Counted from the first letter of the stretch, positions 1 to 6,338 are shown. The stretch: 11,649 nucleotides of DNA from a bacterium (GCA_021798435.1 JAJZGN010000041.1:1-11649), one strand, 5' to 3'. The notes: a model not told the origin generated them from the sequence alone. Translations and numbers: made by a program.

Positions 1-1
1 G

Positions 2-391
2 CGCCTACCCAGCTCGACCCTCTCCTTGGGGGGGCTGGTGTACCACCTCGCCCTGGTGGAGGAGAGCTGGATGGAGGCCCGCTTCGCGGGCCGGGCGCTA
101 CCGGAGCCGTGGCGCGGCGTCGACTTCGAGGCCGACCCCGAGTGGGAGTTCCGCACCGGAGGGGAGTTGGATGCCGAGCAGGTGCGCGAGCGCTACCGGG
201 AGGCGGGCGAGCGCACCCACCGGGTGGTCGCCGAGGCCGGCGGCCCCAACCAGCTCTCCGCCATGCCCGCCCACGGAGGCCGCCCGTTCTCCCTCCGTTG
301 GGTCCTGCTGCATCTCATCGAGGAGACGGCGCGGCACATCGGGCACGCGGACCTGCTTCGGGAGGCCGTCGACGGCAGCATCGGGGAATAA
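2..391 (+). CDS. DUF664 / DinB-fold protein, 3' part
   Basis: The 5' end lies outside the window: the frame is open from base 2 and reads conserved family sequence (S-T-L-S-L-G-G-L-V-Y-H-L) right from the edge, so a TTG at 26 is internal. The C-terminal E-E-T-A-R-H-I-G-H-A-D-L-L-R-E followed by D-G is the hallmark end of DUF664 proteins, which adopt the four-helix DinB fold. The conserved histidines (in VYHLALVE and in RHIGHAD) are the likely metal ligands. DinB-fold relatives include thiol-dependent metalloenzymes and transferases, but the substrate here is unknown. It ends with TAA 118 bases before the next gene, which is on the same strand. Family assignment is secure; function is not. Confidence 0.85.
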   Translation, partial: RLPSSTLSLGGLVYHLALVEESWMEARFAGRALPEPWRGVDFEADPEWEFRTGGELDAEQVRERYREAGERTHRVVAEAGGPNQLSAMPAHGGRPFSLRWVLLHLIEETARHIGHADLLREAVDGSIGE

Positions 392-509
392 CTGGGGGGG
401 GCGCCGAGCCCGGCGGAAACTAGCGAATGCCGGGACCCGGCCGCCGACCGCGCTCCGCGCTGGCAGGGCCCGGGCGGTCCCCGGCTGCCCACCCTCAGAA
501 TGACGAGGT

Positions 510-1283
510 ATGGCGAGCAGCAGCTGGATCATCGCGGTCGGGGCCGAGCTTCTCTCAGGGCACACCGCCGACTCCAACTCCCACTTCCTGGCCGGGCGGC
601 TGCGGGCGACCCCCTACCCCGTGTCCCGGATCGTGGTGCTCCCAGATCGAGTGTCCGCCATCGTGCCGGAGCTCTCCCAGGCCGCCGCTGGGAACCCTGA
701 CCGGGTGTTCTGCTGCGGGGGGCTCGGCCCGACCCCGGACGACCGCACCTACGAGGCTATGGCTGAATTCCTCGGCGTTCCCCTGGTGGAGGACCCGGCC
801 ACCTTGGAGCGCATCCGGAACCGGGCCGCCGATCTGCACAGCCAGGGGCGACTTGCCAGTCCCGAGCCCAACCCGGGGAACCGCAAGATGGCGCTGGTCC
901 CGGAGGGGAGCCTGGTGCTCCGGAACCCGTTGGGCAGCGCCCCCCCCACGGCGACCCGCCTGCCGGGAAAACGTGGCGCCAGGTGGTTGATAGCGCTCCC
1001 CGGCGTCCCCGCGGAGCTGCGAGCGATTGTGGACCAGGAGGTACTCCCCCGCTTCTGCGCCGGGGGGCCGGCCCTGGCTTTTGGGGAGCTGCGCTACAGC
1101 GGAGTCGCCGAGTCCCAGTTCTACGGCGTCCTCACCGAACTTGGCGAGGAGTTCCCGCAGGTGAGCTTCGGCTCCTACCCTCAGCCGGGGCGCGGCGAAC
1201 TGGTCATCCGGGCGTCATCTGCGGACGGCGCCCAGCTGTCCCTGGCCCTAACCAGGCTGCGCGAACTCAGGCCACCGGCCTGA
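510..1283 (+). CDS. CinA-N-type MoCF-domain protein (COG1058-like)
   Basis: 257 aa, matching the N-terminal (molybdopterin-binding-like, MoCF) half of CinA and lacking the C-terminal nicotinamide-nucleotide amidohydrolase half. Visible motifs: G-A-E-L-L-S-G near residues 11-17 with N23 after it, GGLGPTPDDRT at 70-80, N-P-G-N-R-K-M-A-L-V-P-E-G at 121-133, N-P-L-G-S-A-P-P at 139-146, and A-L-P-G-V-P-A-E-L at 162-170. In characterised CinA proteins this domain is an ADP-ribose pyrophosphatase acting in pyridine nucleotide recycling; whether this protein keeps that activity is inference. The ATG at 510 is the first start after an in-frame TGA at 501; GAGG lies only one base before it, so ribosome binding is unusual. 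An ATG at 500 is in another frame. The gene converges on the zinc-ribbon gene with a 16-base gap. Confidence 0.85.
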   Translation: MASSSWIIAVGAELLSGHTADSNSHFLAGRLRATPYPVSRIVVLPDRVSAIVPELSQAAAGNPDRVFCCGGLGPTPDDRTYEAMAEFLGVPLVEDPATLERIRNRAADLHSQGRLASPEPNPGNRKMALVPEGSLVLRNPLGSAPPTATRLPGKRGARWLIALPGVPAELRAIVDQEVLPRFCAGGPALAFGELRYSGVAESQFYGVLTELGEEFPQVSFGSYPQPGRGELVIRASSADGAQLSLALTRLRELRPPA

Positions 1284-1299
1284 GTTCAGCGGGTCCCGG

Positions 1300-1617
1300 T
1301 CAGCGGGCCACCCGGTGCTTGTCGAAGCAGTTGCTGCAGTAGACCGGACGGTCGTACTTGGGCTGGAAGGGCACCTGGGTCAGAGTCCCACAGTCCGCGC
1401 ACACCACCTCGAACATCTGCCGCGGAGCTCTGGGACCGGCCCCGTACCCTCCGCCGTTGCCCCCTTGGCGGGAGGCCTTGGCCAGCTGGCGGCAGGGCTG
1501 GCACCTGGTGGGCTGGTTGACCAGGCCCTTGGACTGATAGAACTGCTGCTCTCCGGCGGTGAAGATGAATTCCGACCCACATTCCCTGCAGGTCAAGGTA
1601 ACGTCGACGAGGCTCAA
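1300..1617 (-). CDS. Double zinc-ribbon protein, CxxC-x17-CxxC type
   Basis: 105 aa, two zinc ribbons. The first is C10-x2-C13-x25-C39-x2-C42 with the sequence EFIFTAGEQQFY, typical of the 'probable zinc-ribbon' (zf-trcl) family. The second is C73-x2-C76, exactly 17 residues, then C94-x2-C97, the CxxC-x17-CxxC domain, with PVYCSNCF at its end. A Gly/Arg-rich linker of about 30 residues joins them. I chose the TTG at 1617 because a perfect GGAGG (1630-1626) lies 8 bases upstream and the protein then starts M-S-L-V-D-V-T-L-T-C, as family members do; a TTG at 1632 would place the ribosome site inside the gene. Small basic zinc-ribbon proteins like this probably bind nucleic acid or ribosomes, but the role is unknown. 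A possible extended -10 promoter lies 76 bases upstream of the start. Confidence 0.85.
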   Translation of the reverse strand: MSLVDVTLTCRECGSEFIFTAGEQQFYQSKGLVNQPTRCQPCRQLAKASRQGGNGGGYGAGPRAPRQMFEVVCADCGTLTQVPFQPKYDRPVYCSNCFDKHRVAR

Positions 1618-1697
1618 CCGAGCATCCTCCAACTATCCACTTAGCCAGGACCACTCGGCCGTGCCTTGAATCGCCGCCCGGAACTGTCTGGCGGCCG

Positions 1698-1710
1698 CCA
1701 CTATAGCAAA
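1698..1710 (-). promoter_or_regulatory. Possible extended -10 promoter of the zinc-ribbon gene
   Basis: On the minus strand the sequence reads TTTGCTATAGT: an extended -10 (TGn) followed by TATAGT, 5 of 6 to the consensus (hexamer 1705-1700). Predicted transcription start is near 1693, giving a leader of about 76 bases to the TTG at 1617. No convincing -35 box is seen, which fits an extended -10 promoter. Confidence 0.45.
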
Positions 1711-1762
1711 GGCTGGGGCGTTGCGAGCGATTCTGGTCGACATGGCCGCCCGGGCCGGGATC

Positions 1763-2596
1763 TCAGAAGGTGAAGAGGTCCAGCCCGCCCGCCACCGGGA
1801 GGGCGATTCCGGTCACGTAGGCGGCCTCGGGACTGGCGAGGTAGCAGACCGCCGCAGCGATGTCCTCAGGGCGGCCCAGCTCCCGCATCGCGGTGCGGAG
1901 CACCATGCGGTCCACCACCGACGGGGGCGAGGTGCGGAAGCCCTCGGTCTCGATCGCCCCGGCCACCACTGCGTTGCTGGTGATCCGGTGGCGCGCCCCC
2001 TCCAGCGCCATCGAGCGCATCAGGCCCAGGACCCCAGCGGAGGTGGCCGCCACGCTGGCATCGCCGAAGCCTCCCTGCAGGGCGCTGACCGTGGACTTGT
2101 AGATGAGCCGACCGTAGCCCCGGGCGCGCATGTGCGGCCAGGCCGCCTGGGTGCAGTTGAAGGCCCCGGTGAGGTTCACCTCCAGGTCCCGGCGCCAGAG
2201 CTCAGGGGAGAGGTCCATGATCTGGCCCCGGTGGTCCGAGACCCCGGCGCTGCTCACCAGGATGTCAAGGGAGCCGAATTCCTCGGCCACCTGATCGAAG
2301 ACCTCGCGCACCCGCTGCCGGTCGGTGACGTCCAGCTGAACGGCGCGGGAGCGCCGGCCCATCCGGGCGATCTCGGCGGCGGTCGCCTCCGTGTGGACCC
2401 CCCCCTGGGACGCCATCACCTGCGCCATCACGCTCTCGCTTCTGGCCGCCACCCTTCCGATCTCCGGGTCCGACTCCGTGAGCAGATCCGTCAGCACCAC
2501 GTCAGCCCCCGCGCGGGCCAGGGCCAGGGCGTCCGCGCGTCCCAGCCCCCGGGAGGCCCCGGTCACCACCGCGACCCTGCCAGTCAGGTCGAACAT
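1763..2596 (-). CDS. SDR-family protein with degenerate active site
   Basis: 277 aa, classical short-chain dehydrogenase/reductase fold, closest in pattern to FabG-like and mycofactocin-associated SDRs. The Rossmann motif TGASRGLG is intact at 12-19, DVTD follows beta-4, and S-S-A-G at 115-118 takes the place of N-N-A-G. N141 of the tetrad is kept. The catalytic YxxxK is absent: the segment reads D-A-S-V-A-A-T-S-A-G, so Tyr becomes Val182 and Lys becomes Ser186, and the tetrad serine position appears to be Thr169. About 25 extra residues follow beta-2 (about 38-70). The reading frame is otherwise clean, so this is not an obvious pseudogene. Start: ATG at 2596 has GGAGG (2608-2604) 7 bases upstream; the ATG at 2602 is only one base from it. 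NAD(P) binding is likely, but classical oxidoreductase chemistry is doubtful. Confidence 0.85.
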   Translation of the reverse strand: MFDLTGRVAVVTGASRGLGRADALALARAGADVVLTDLLTESDPEIGRVAARSESVMAQVMASQGGVHTEATAAEIARMGRRSRAVQLDVTDRQRVREVFDQVAEEFGSLDILVSSAGVSDHRGQIMDLSPELWRRDLEVNLTGAFNCTQAAWPHMRARGYGRLIYKSTVSALQGGFGDASVAATSAGVLGLMRSMALEGARHRITSNAVVAGAIETEGFRTSPPSVVDRMVLRTAMRELGRPEDIAAAVCYLASPEAAYVTGIALPVAGGLDLFTF

Positions 2597-2625
2597 GGTC
2601 ATTCCTCCAGCGAGTGTATCCCTCC

Positions 2626-2634
2626 TGCTATGGT
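2626..2634 (+). promoter_or_regulatory. Possible extended -10 of the lipoprotein gene
   Basis: TGC-TATGGT, an extended -10 with a TATNNT hexamer at 2629-2634, lies in the 83-base divergent gap between the SDR and lipoprotein starts. Predicted transcription start is about 2641, leaving a 39-base leader. No good -35 is visible. Confidence 0.3.
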
Positions 2635-2679
2635 GCCCCGGGGCCCTAGGCGGGGCCTGGCGCAGTTCCCGGGAGGCCC

Positions 2680-3387
2680 ATGCGACCGGTAGCCGGCTGG
2701 AGTGCGATCGCCGTCGCCGCCGCCGCGGCCTCCTCCCTGACCCTGGCCGCCTGCGGCGGCAACGCTGAAGCGACGCGGACCGGGTCTCGGATCCTGGCCG
2801 ACGCCTCGGCCGCGATCAGCTCGGTCAAGTCGTTCCGGATGTCGGCGAGCGTCGCCACCTCTGGGGGGGCGGGCAAGTTCACCTTCGAGGTGGCGGGTAA
2901 GGGGGTGGGCGAGGGGACCTTCAGCCTCGGCAACCTGCAATTCCAGCTCGAGGAGGACCACGCCACCGACTACATCAAGAGCTCCAGCCTCTGGACCAGC
3001 GTGGGCGGCGGTGCGCTGCAGCAGTTGCTCACCGGACACTGGGTTTCGCTGCCCGCCGCCAATACCCTGGCCCAGCAGCTCACCGGTGGCCTGGCGGCGC
3101 TCACCTCCCCCTCCCAGACGGCGATCTCCCTCACCAAGGGAGAGCCCAAGGCGCGGAGGACAGGTACCTCCACCTTGGACGGCGAGGGGGTGGTGGTGGT
3201 TCGGGAAGCCGGCGGCGGCGAGGTGCTGGTGGCGACCCAGGGGCCACCCTATCCGCTGGAGTTCCGCCTCGGGAACGGCACCACCCTATACCTGTCGGAC
3301 TTCGGCAAGACCTTCGGAATCCATCCCCCGGCCCGCTCGCTCAGCCTTCTCAACGTGATCGCCGGGTTGCAATCCGGGGTGCCCTGA
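2680..3387 (+). CDS. Exported lipoprotein, LppX/LprG-like
   Basis: 235 aa. A type II signal peptide is clear: basic start, alanine-rich core, and the lipobox L22-A-A-C25-G-G, so the mature protein would be lipidated at Cys25 and held on the outer face of the membrane. After it comes an amphipathic stretch (A-D-A-S-A-A-I-S-S-V-K-S-F) and then alternating beta-type segments with W-T-S and H-W-V-S-L-P, the order seen in LppX/LprAFG lipoproteins, which have a hydrophobic pocket and carry lipids or lipoglycans. The family match is by pattern and is moderate. The gene starts with ATG 3 bases after GGGAGG (2671-2676), a short spacing. It ends 9 bases before the convergent dehydratase gene. Confidence 0.75.
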   Translation: MRPVAGWSAIAVAAAAASSLTLAACGGNAEATRTGSRILADASAAISSVKSFRMSASVATSGGAGKFTFEVAGKGVGEGTFSLGNLQFQLEEDHATDYIKSSSLWTSVGGGALQQLLTGHWVSLPAANTLAQQLTGGLAALTSPSQTAISLTKGEPKARRTGTSTLDGEGVVVVREAGGGEVLVATQGPPYPLEFRLGNGTTLYLSDFGKTFGIHPPARSLSLLNVIAGLQSGVP

Positions 3388-3396
3388 GAGCCGGGC

Positions 3397-3816
3397 TCAG
3401 AGCGGGAGCAGCTCCATCTCCGCCTTGGTGAGGGCCAGCTCCCCCGATCCGTTGCGGGCCTCCAGCACCAGCACCATCCGCCCCGGGTCCGCCTCCCTCA
3501 CCTGCGGCTGACCGCTGACCAGGTCGCCGGATGGCACCGGAGCGGAGAAGCGGCACGAGACCCGGGAGACGTAGGCCACCTCCCCTGACCATCGCTCCAG
3601 GGGCGCGGCGGCGGCCGCCAGGGTGAGGAGCCCATGGGCGATGGTCGACGGCAGCCCCACCGCCCGGGCGAAGTCTCGGTCGAGGTGGATGGGGTTGTGA
3701 TCGCCCGAGGCCTCGGCGTAGCTGTCGATCCTCTCCTGGGAGAGGGTTATCGAGAGCTCCGGCGGATCCATTCCCTCACCCGGAGGTAGCCGGTCCAGAC
3801 GGCCGGTGGCGGTCAC
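3397..3816 (-). CDS. MaoC-like (R)-hydratase subunit, HadB-like
   Basis: 139 aa hotdog-fold protein. The hydratase motif is intact: A36-S-G-D39-H-N-P-I-H44, with D39 and H44 the expected catalytic dyad of (R)-specific enoyl hydratases, followed by H61-G-L-L. This subunit therefore carries the active site for reversible hydration of a trans-2-enoyl thioester (CoA or ACP). The GTG start (3816) overlaps the TGA of the upstream gene in a GTGA, so the two are translationally coupled; GGAG lies 6 bases upstream. An internal ATG (residue 16) is a less likely start. With the FAS1-type partner upstream the pair resembles mycobacterial HadA/HadB. The natural substrate (fatty acid elongation, beta-oxidation or another acyl thioester) cannot be read from the sequence. 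Confidence 0.88.
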   Translation of the reverse strand: MTATGRLDRLPPGEGMDPPELSITLSQERIDSYAEASGDHNPIHLDRDFARAVGLPSTIAHGLLTLAAAAAPLERWSGEVAYVSRVSCRFSAPVPSGDLVSGQPQVREADPGRMVLVLEARNGSGELALTKAEMELLPL

Positions 3817-4223
3817 GGGGCGCTCCGGACCAGAAACAGGCTCCGCGAGTGGGCGGCGTCGTGCCCATCCTCGCCCCTGCCCGTGCAGGTGAGCTCCAGA
3901 AAGACCATCCCTCGGCGCTCCTCAGCCCGGGTGATCTCACCACGCGGAGTCAGCCGCTCAGAGAACCGGATGGGCCGGTCGAACCAGAAGTCCTGCTCGC
4001 CGTGCAGCAGACGCGGCAGGTCCAGGCCGACATCGGGGTCCGAGAAGAGGAGGGGGACGATCGGCCAGAGGAGGTAGACCGAGGCAAACGTGGCCAGCGG
4101 CCCACTCGGCTCCCAATCCGACCCGCCCCATACGGCCCGGAGGTAGGCGCGGTGTCGCTCCCTATCCACGATCTGCGGGCCGGCACCGTAGCTGCGGCCC
4201 AGGCACTCCGGGTTGAACGCCAT
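3813..4223 (-). CDS. FAS1-type dehydratase domain protein, HadA-like
   Basis: 136 aa, the N-terminal-hotdog (FAS1_DH/MaoC_N) partner of the downstream hydratase. The signature L-L-H-G-E-Q-D-F-W-F-D-R-P-I-R-F at about 72-87, followed by L-T-P-R-G-E-I, is typical of these subunits, which lack the D-x4-H dyad and shape the acyl-binding tunnel. Length is close to that of HadA-type proteins. ATG at 4223 gives a natural family start; no strong ribosome site is present, but a -10-like TATGCT lies 9 bases upstream, so the mRNA may have almost no leader. Its TGA overlaps the next gene's GTG, so equal amounts of the two subunits are expected. A long reading frame on the other strand across this gene is a shadow. 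Confidence 0.83.
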   Translation of the reverse strand: MAFNPECLGRSYGAGPQIVDRERHRAYLRAVWGGSDWEPSGPLATFASVYLLWPIVPLLFSDPDVGLDLPRLLHGEQDFWFDRPIRFSERLTPRGEITRAEERRGMVFLELTCTGRGEDGHDAAHSRSLFLVRSAP

Positions 4224-4232
4224 TGCCCCGCC

Positions 4233-4256
4233 AGCATATCCAACCGGTGCTACGCT
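4233..4256. promoter_or_regulatory. Back-to-back leaderless-type promoters
   Basis: The 39-base gap between two divergent starts holds two opposed -10 boxes. On the minus strand TATGCT (4238-4233) sits 9 bases before the dehydratase ATG. On the plus strand TACGCT (4251-4256) sits 6 bases before the GTG at 4263, so the predicted transcription start would coincide with the start codon. Neither gene has a good ribosome site. No clear -35 boxes are visible, and any would overlap between the two directions. Confidence 0.45.
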
Positions 4257-4262
4257 GGCGCC

Positions 4263-5213
4263 GTGCCCACCTGGTCGATGTGGGGGGCGAGGGGCCACGA
4301 CGGAAGGCGCTCCTCGGCCTATCGCTGGGGCTTGGTCGCTGGACTCGCCATCCTCACCGCGGCCATCGGGGCCGGTCCAGCGAGCGGGAAGGGCGAGCAC
4401 CCGCCCTCCGCGTATCCACCGACCCGCACCAGTCCGGCCGCGTACGACCAGCCAGGGTCCAACCGGACGGCGGCCCGACTCCTGGCCGAGAGCCTCCTGG
4501 CAGAGGCCTGGCTCCCGCCCGCCGCGACCCCCATGCCCGTCCCGACCCACGGGCTGCTGGGCCAGCCCCAGACCACGTTCGGCGGCCTCAACCTCATTGA
4601 CCTCAGCGCTGGATCCTGGGCCACCGTGCGCACCTTCCTCTTCCAGGAGGAGCTGGTGCGGCACGTCCCTCCGGGCACCAGCTGGTCCGGCGGCGGCACC
4701 GGGTATGCGCCCGGCAAGCCCGACGTCTACTCCCTGTCCTTCGCACCGCGGCAGCTCCCCTCGTTCGCCGAGGCGGCTCAGCTCGTCTACTCCTACTATG
4801 GCTACGGGCCGCAGACCCTGATTCGGATCGATTCCGAGGTGGTCTGGCGCCCCTTCCGGGGTCGATCCACGGAGCTGCCCACCCGGTTGAGGCGGGCAGT
4901 GGTCCGCTCGGTACCCGAGGTTAGCCCCACCGCGCTGCGTCCCCAAAGCATCACCCTGGGACCGGGGTCGGAGCTGGAGTCCCTGGTCTCCGCGGTCGAT
5001 GCCGAGCCGGCGGTGTCCCCGGGCTTAACGCCCTGCGCCCTCATCGAACAGAGGGTCACGGTGACCTTCTACGCCGGTTCCGGGGACCGTCCGGTGGCCG
5101 AGCTGACACTTCTGGTGGGCTGCGTCGACCTCAGCCTGCGCCTCAACGGCCAGTCCATCCAGCTGCAGGCGAGCCCCGCCCTGGGAGTCCTGCAACGTCT
5201 CCTTCGGAGCTGA
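4263..5213 (+). CDS. Secreted protein of unknown family
   Basis: 316 aa; I do not recognise a family. Residues 1-42 look like a signal peptide or anchor: an Arg-rich N-terminus (R15-R16, R21), a hydrophobic core W22-G-L-V-A-G-L-A-I-L-T-A-A-I-G and a possible A-S-G cleavage site near 40-42. A Pro/Ser/Thr-rich linker follows (about 46-66), then a folded region rich in aromatic residues (Y-S-Y-Y-G-Y-G at 176-182). Exactly two cysteines, C258 and C287, flank a beta-type stretch and could form a disulfide. The GTG at 4263 fits a leaderless start (TACGCT 6 bases upstream); an ATG at 4278 is in frame and possible. The frame is open much further upstream, but that part lies over the opposite-strand dehydratase and is not coding. 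The gene precedes two peptidoglycan enzymes, so an envelope role is a fair guess. Confidence 0.75.
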   Translation: MPTWSMWGARGHDGRRSSAYRWGLVAGLAILTAAIGAGPASGKGEHPPSAYPPTRTSPAAYDQPGSNRTAARLLAESLLAEAWLPPAATPMPVPTHGLLGQPQTTFGGLNLIDLSAGSWATVRTFLFQEELVRHVPPGTSWSGGGTGYAPGKPDVYSLSFAPRQLPSFAEAAQLVYSYYGYGPQTLIRIDSEVVWRPFRGRSTELPTRLRRAVVRSVPEVSPTALRPQSITLGPGSELESLVSAVDAEPAVSPGLTPCALIEQRVTVTFYAGSGDRPVAELTLLVGCVDLSLRLNGQSIQLQASPALGVLQRLLRS

Positions 5214-5243
5214 TCCCACCGCCGCGGCGCCATCCCCGACGCC

Positions 5244-5262
5244 TCGGCCCTCCTGGGGCCGA
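5244..5262 (+). terminator. Terminator-like hairpin
   Basis: A perfect 7-bp GC-rich stem (TCGGCCC pairing with GGGCCGA) with a 5-base loop, 31 bases after the stop of the secreted-protein gene. There is no U-tract, as is common in high-GC genomes. It separates that gene from the promoter at 5284. Confidence 0.45.
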
Positions 5263-5283
5263 CGTCCCAGCCGGCTCCCAGCT

Positions 5284-5313
5284 TTGACACCGCTTCCGCC
5301 CCTCTGGTAGGGT
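5284..5313 (+). promoter_or_regulatory. Promoter of the LysM-CHAP gene
   Basis: TTGACA (5284-5289), an 18-base spacer, then TAGGGT (5308-5313). The -35 box is a perfect sigma70-type consensus and the -10 keeps T, A and the final T. Predicted transcription start is near 5320, giving a leader of about 50 bases. It is the best two-box promoter in the window. Confidence 0.6.
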
Positions 5314-5344
5314 GGCCGAAGTGCCGCTGGGGAGAGGCGGCCGG

Positions 5345-5373
5345 GCAAGGAAGCTTGGGGAGAAGCTGCTTGC
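5345..5373 (+). promoter_or_regulatory. Start-site hairpin enclosing the ribosome site
   Basis: GCAAG (5345-5349) pairs with CTTGC (5369-5373), and inside it AGCTT (5352-5356) pairs with AAGCT (5363-5367), with a small 2x1 internal loop. The hexaloop is GGGGAG, the predicted ribosome binding sequence, and the TTG start at 5370-5372 lies in the outer stem. The structure would hide the start of the LysM-CHAP gene unless opened. Pairing is seen in the sequence; a control function is inference. Confidence 0.4.
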
Positions 5374-6263
5374 AACGTGTCAATTCGCGCCTCGTGCACG
5401 GGGCCGTGGCGCTGCTGGCGACCGGACTGGTGCTGGTCGGACTTCTGAGCGCCACCCCGGGAGCGATCCAGGCGGCATCCCAGTCCACCGGCTACTGGCC
5501 TGCCCCCGCGGCGGCCGGCGCCGGCCTCTATTACGACAAGCCGGCCGCGGTCCCGGGAAGCATCCCGGTGGTCCCGGCACCGGTTGTGGACGCCTCCTCG
5601 AACGCCAGCCTAGCCACCCTCGCGGCCAGCCACGGCACCTCAGTGGCCGAGCTGGCCTGGGCCAACCAGCTTCCCGCCGGGGCCCCGCCCCACGCGGGAC
5701 AGCCGCTGCTCATCCCGCCCGGCGGTCCCACGGTACTGGTGCGGGTGCTGCCCGGGGAGGACCTGCAGTCCTTTGCGGCCCGCTTCCGGATCAGCCCTGG
5801 GGTGGTGCTCAACTACAACAACCTGAGTGGGAGCCAGCTGGCACCCGACACTTTCCTGCTCATGCCCCGGGCGGCGTCCCCCTCCTCGCTGCCGGTGCAG
5901 GATTTTCTGCCCCTCACCGCCGGGGTTCCGGAGGTGGCTCCCAGCCAGCCCCGGTCCCCCAACCCCTTTCCCTGGGGCCAGTGCACCTACTGGGTGGCCA
6001 GCCAGCGTTCCGTGCCCTGGCAGGGCAACGCCATCGACTGGTGGGCGGAGGCCCGGGCCTACGGTGTCCCCGAGGGGCTGGTACCGGTTGCGGGGGCGAT
6101 CGCGGTCTACGACATCGGCTACTACGGGCACGTGGCCTACGTCACCAAGGTCCTGGCCAACGGCAGCTGGCAGCAATCCGAGATGAACGTCTACGGCCTG
6201 GGGGTCCAGGACACCCGCACCATGGTTCCCGGGGAGGGAGGGTTCCTAGGCTTCATCTACTGA
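5370..6263 (+). CDS. LysM-LysM-CHAP cell-wall hydrolase
   Basis: 297 aa. Residues 1-35 form a signal peptide ending A-I-Q-A. Two LysM-type modules follow at about 73-117 and 122-167; the first is degenerate, the second has V-L-P-G-E-D-L-Q-S-F-A-A-R-F. The C-terminus (about 200-297) is a CHAP domain: W-G-Q-C205-T-Y-W-V, N-A-I-D-W-W, P-V-A-G-A-I-A-V-Y-D, then G-H254-V-A-Y-V and S-E271-M-N. C205 and H254 are the catalytic pair of a papain-like amidase or endopeptidase that cuts peptidoglycan, and LysM modules hold the enzyme on glycan strands. Start choice: TTG at 5370 follows GGGGAG by 7 bases; a TTG at 5355 is in frame but has a poor ribosome site. It has its own promoter and lies 112 bases before a D-Ala-D-Ala carboxypeptidase gene on the same strand. 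Confidence 0.88.
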   Translation: MQRVNSRLVHGAVALLATGLVLVGLLSATPGAIQAASQSTGYWPAPAAAGAGLYYDKPAAVPGSIPVVPAPVVDASSNASLATLAASHGTSVAELAWANQLPAGAPPHAGQPLLIPPGGPTVLVRVLPGEDLQSFAARFRISPGVVLNYNNLSGSQLAPDTFLLMPRAASPSSLPVQDFLPLTAGVPEVAPSQPRSPNPFPWGQCTYWVASQRSVPWQGNAIDWWAEARAYGVPEGLVPVAGAIAVYDIGYYGHVAYVTKVLANGSWQQSEMNVYGLGVQDTRTMVPGEGGFLGFIY

Positions 6264-6311
6264 CCGGGGCGCGACCCCCCTCCACCTCGCCCGATTCCGG
6301 GGTTTCGGCCC

Positions 6312-6338
6312 CGCGGAACCTGCCCTTCGCAGGCCGCG
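6312..6338 (+). terminator. Terminator-like hairpin after the hydrolase gene
   Basis: CGCGG-AA-CCTGC pairs with GCAGG-CCGCG around a CCTTC loop: ten base pairs with a two-base bulge, followed by TT only. A competing shorter stem (CGGGG/CCCCG, 6298-6313) shares its left edge. It sits 37 to 49 bases after the LysM-CHAP stop and 37 bases before the next start, so it could end or attenuate transcription into the carboxypeptidase gene. Confidence 0.45.

Noticed and set aside
26..391. Complete small gene starting at TTG 26
   Set aside because: The frame is open to the window edge and conserved DUF664 sequence lies upstream of this codon, so it is the 3' part of a longer gene.
1721..2692. Plus-strand frame of 323 codons opposite the SDR gene
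   Set aside because: Antisense shadow; the SDR frame carries the Rossmann motif and family sequence throughout.
3849..4262. Open frame extending the secreted-protein gene some 414 bases upstream
   Set aside because: It lies opposite the well-supported FAS1-type dehydratase, has no signal or family sequence, and would put the signal peptide in the middle of the protein.
5320..5369. c-di-AMP (ydaO-type) riboswitch before the wall hydrolase
   Set aside because: Known members before wall hydrolase genes are much longer than the ~50-base leader predicted here, and none of their conserved blocks is visible; only simple hairpins are seen.
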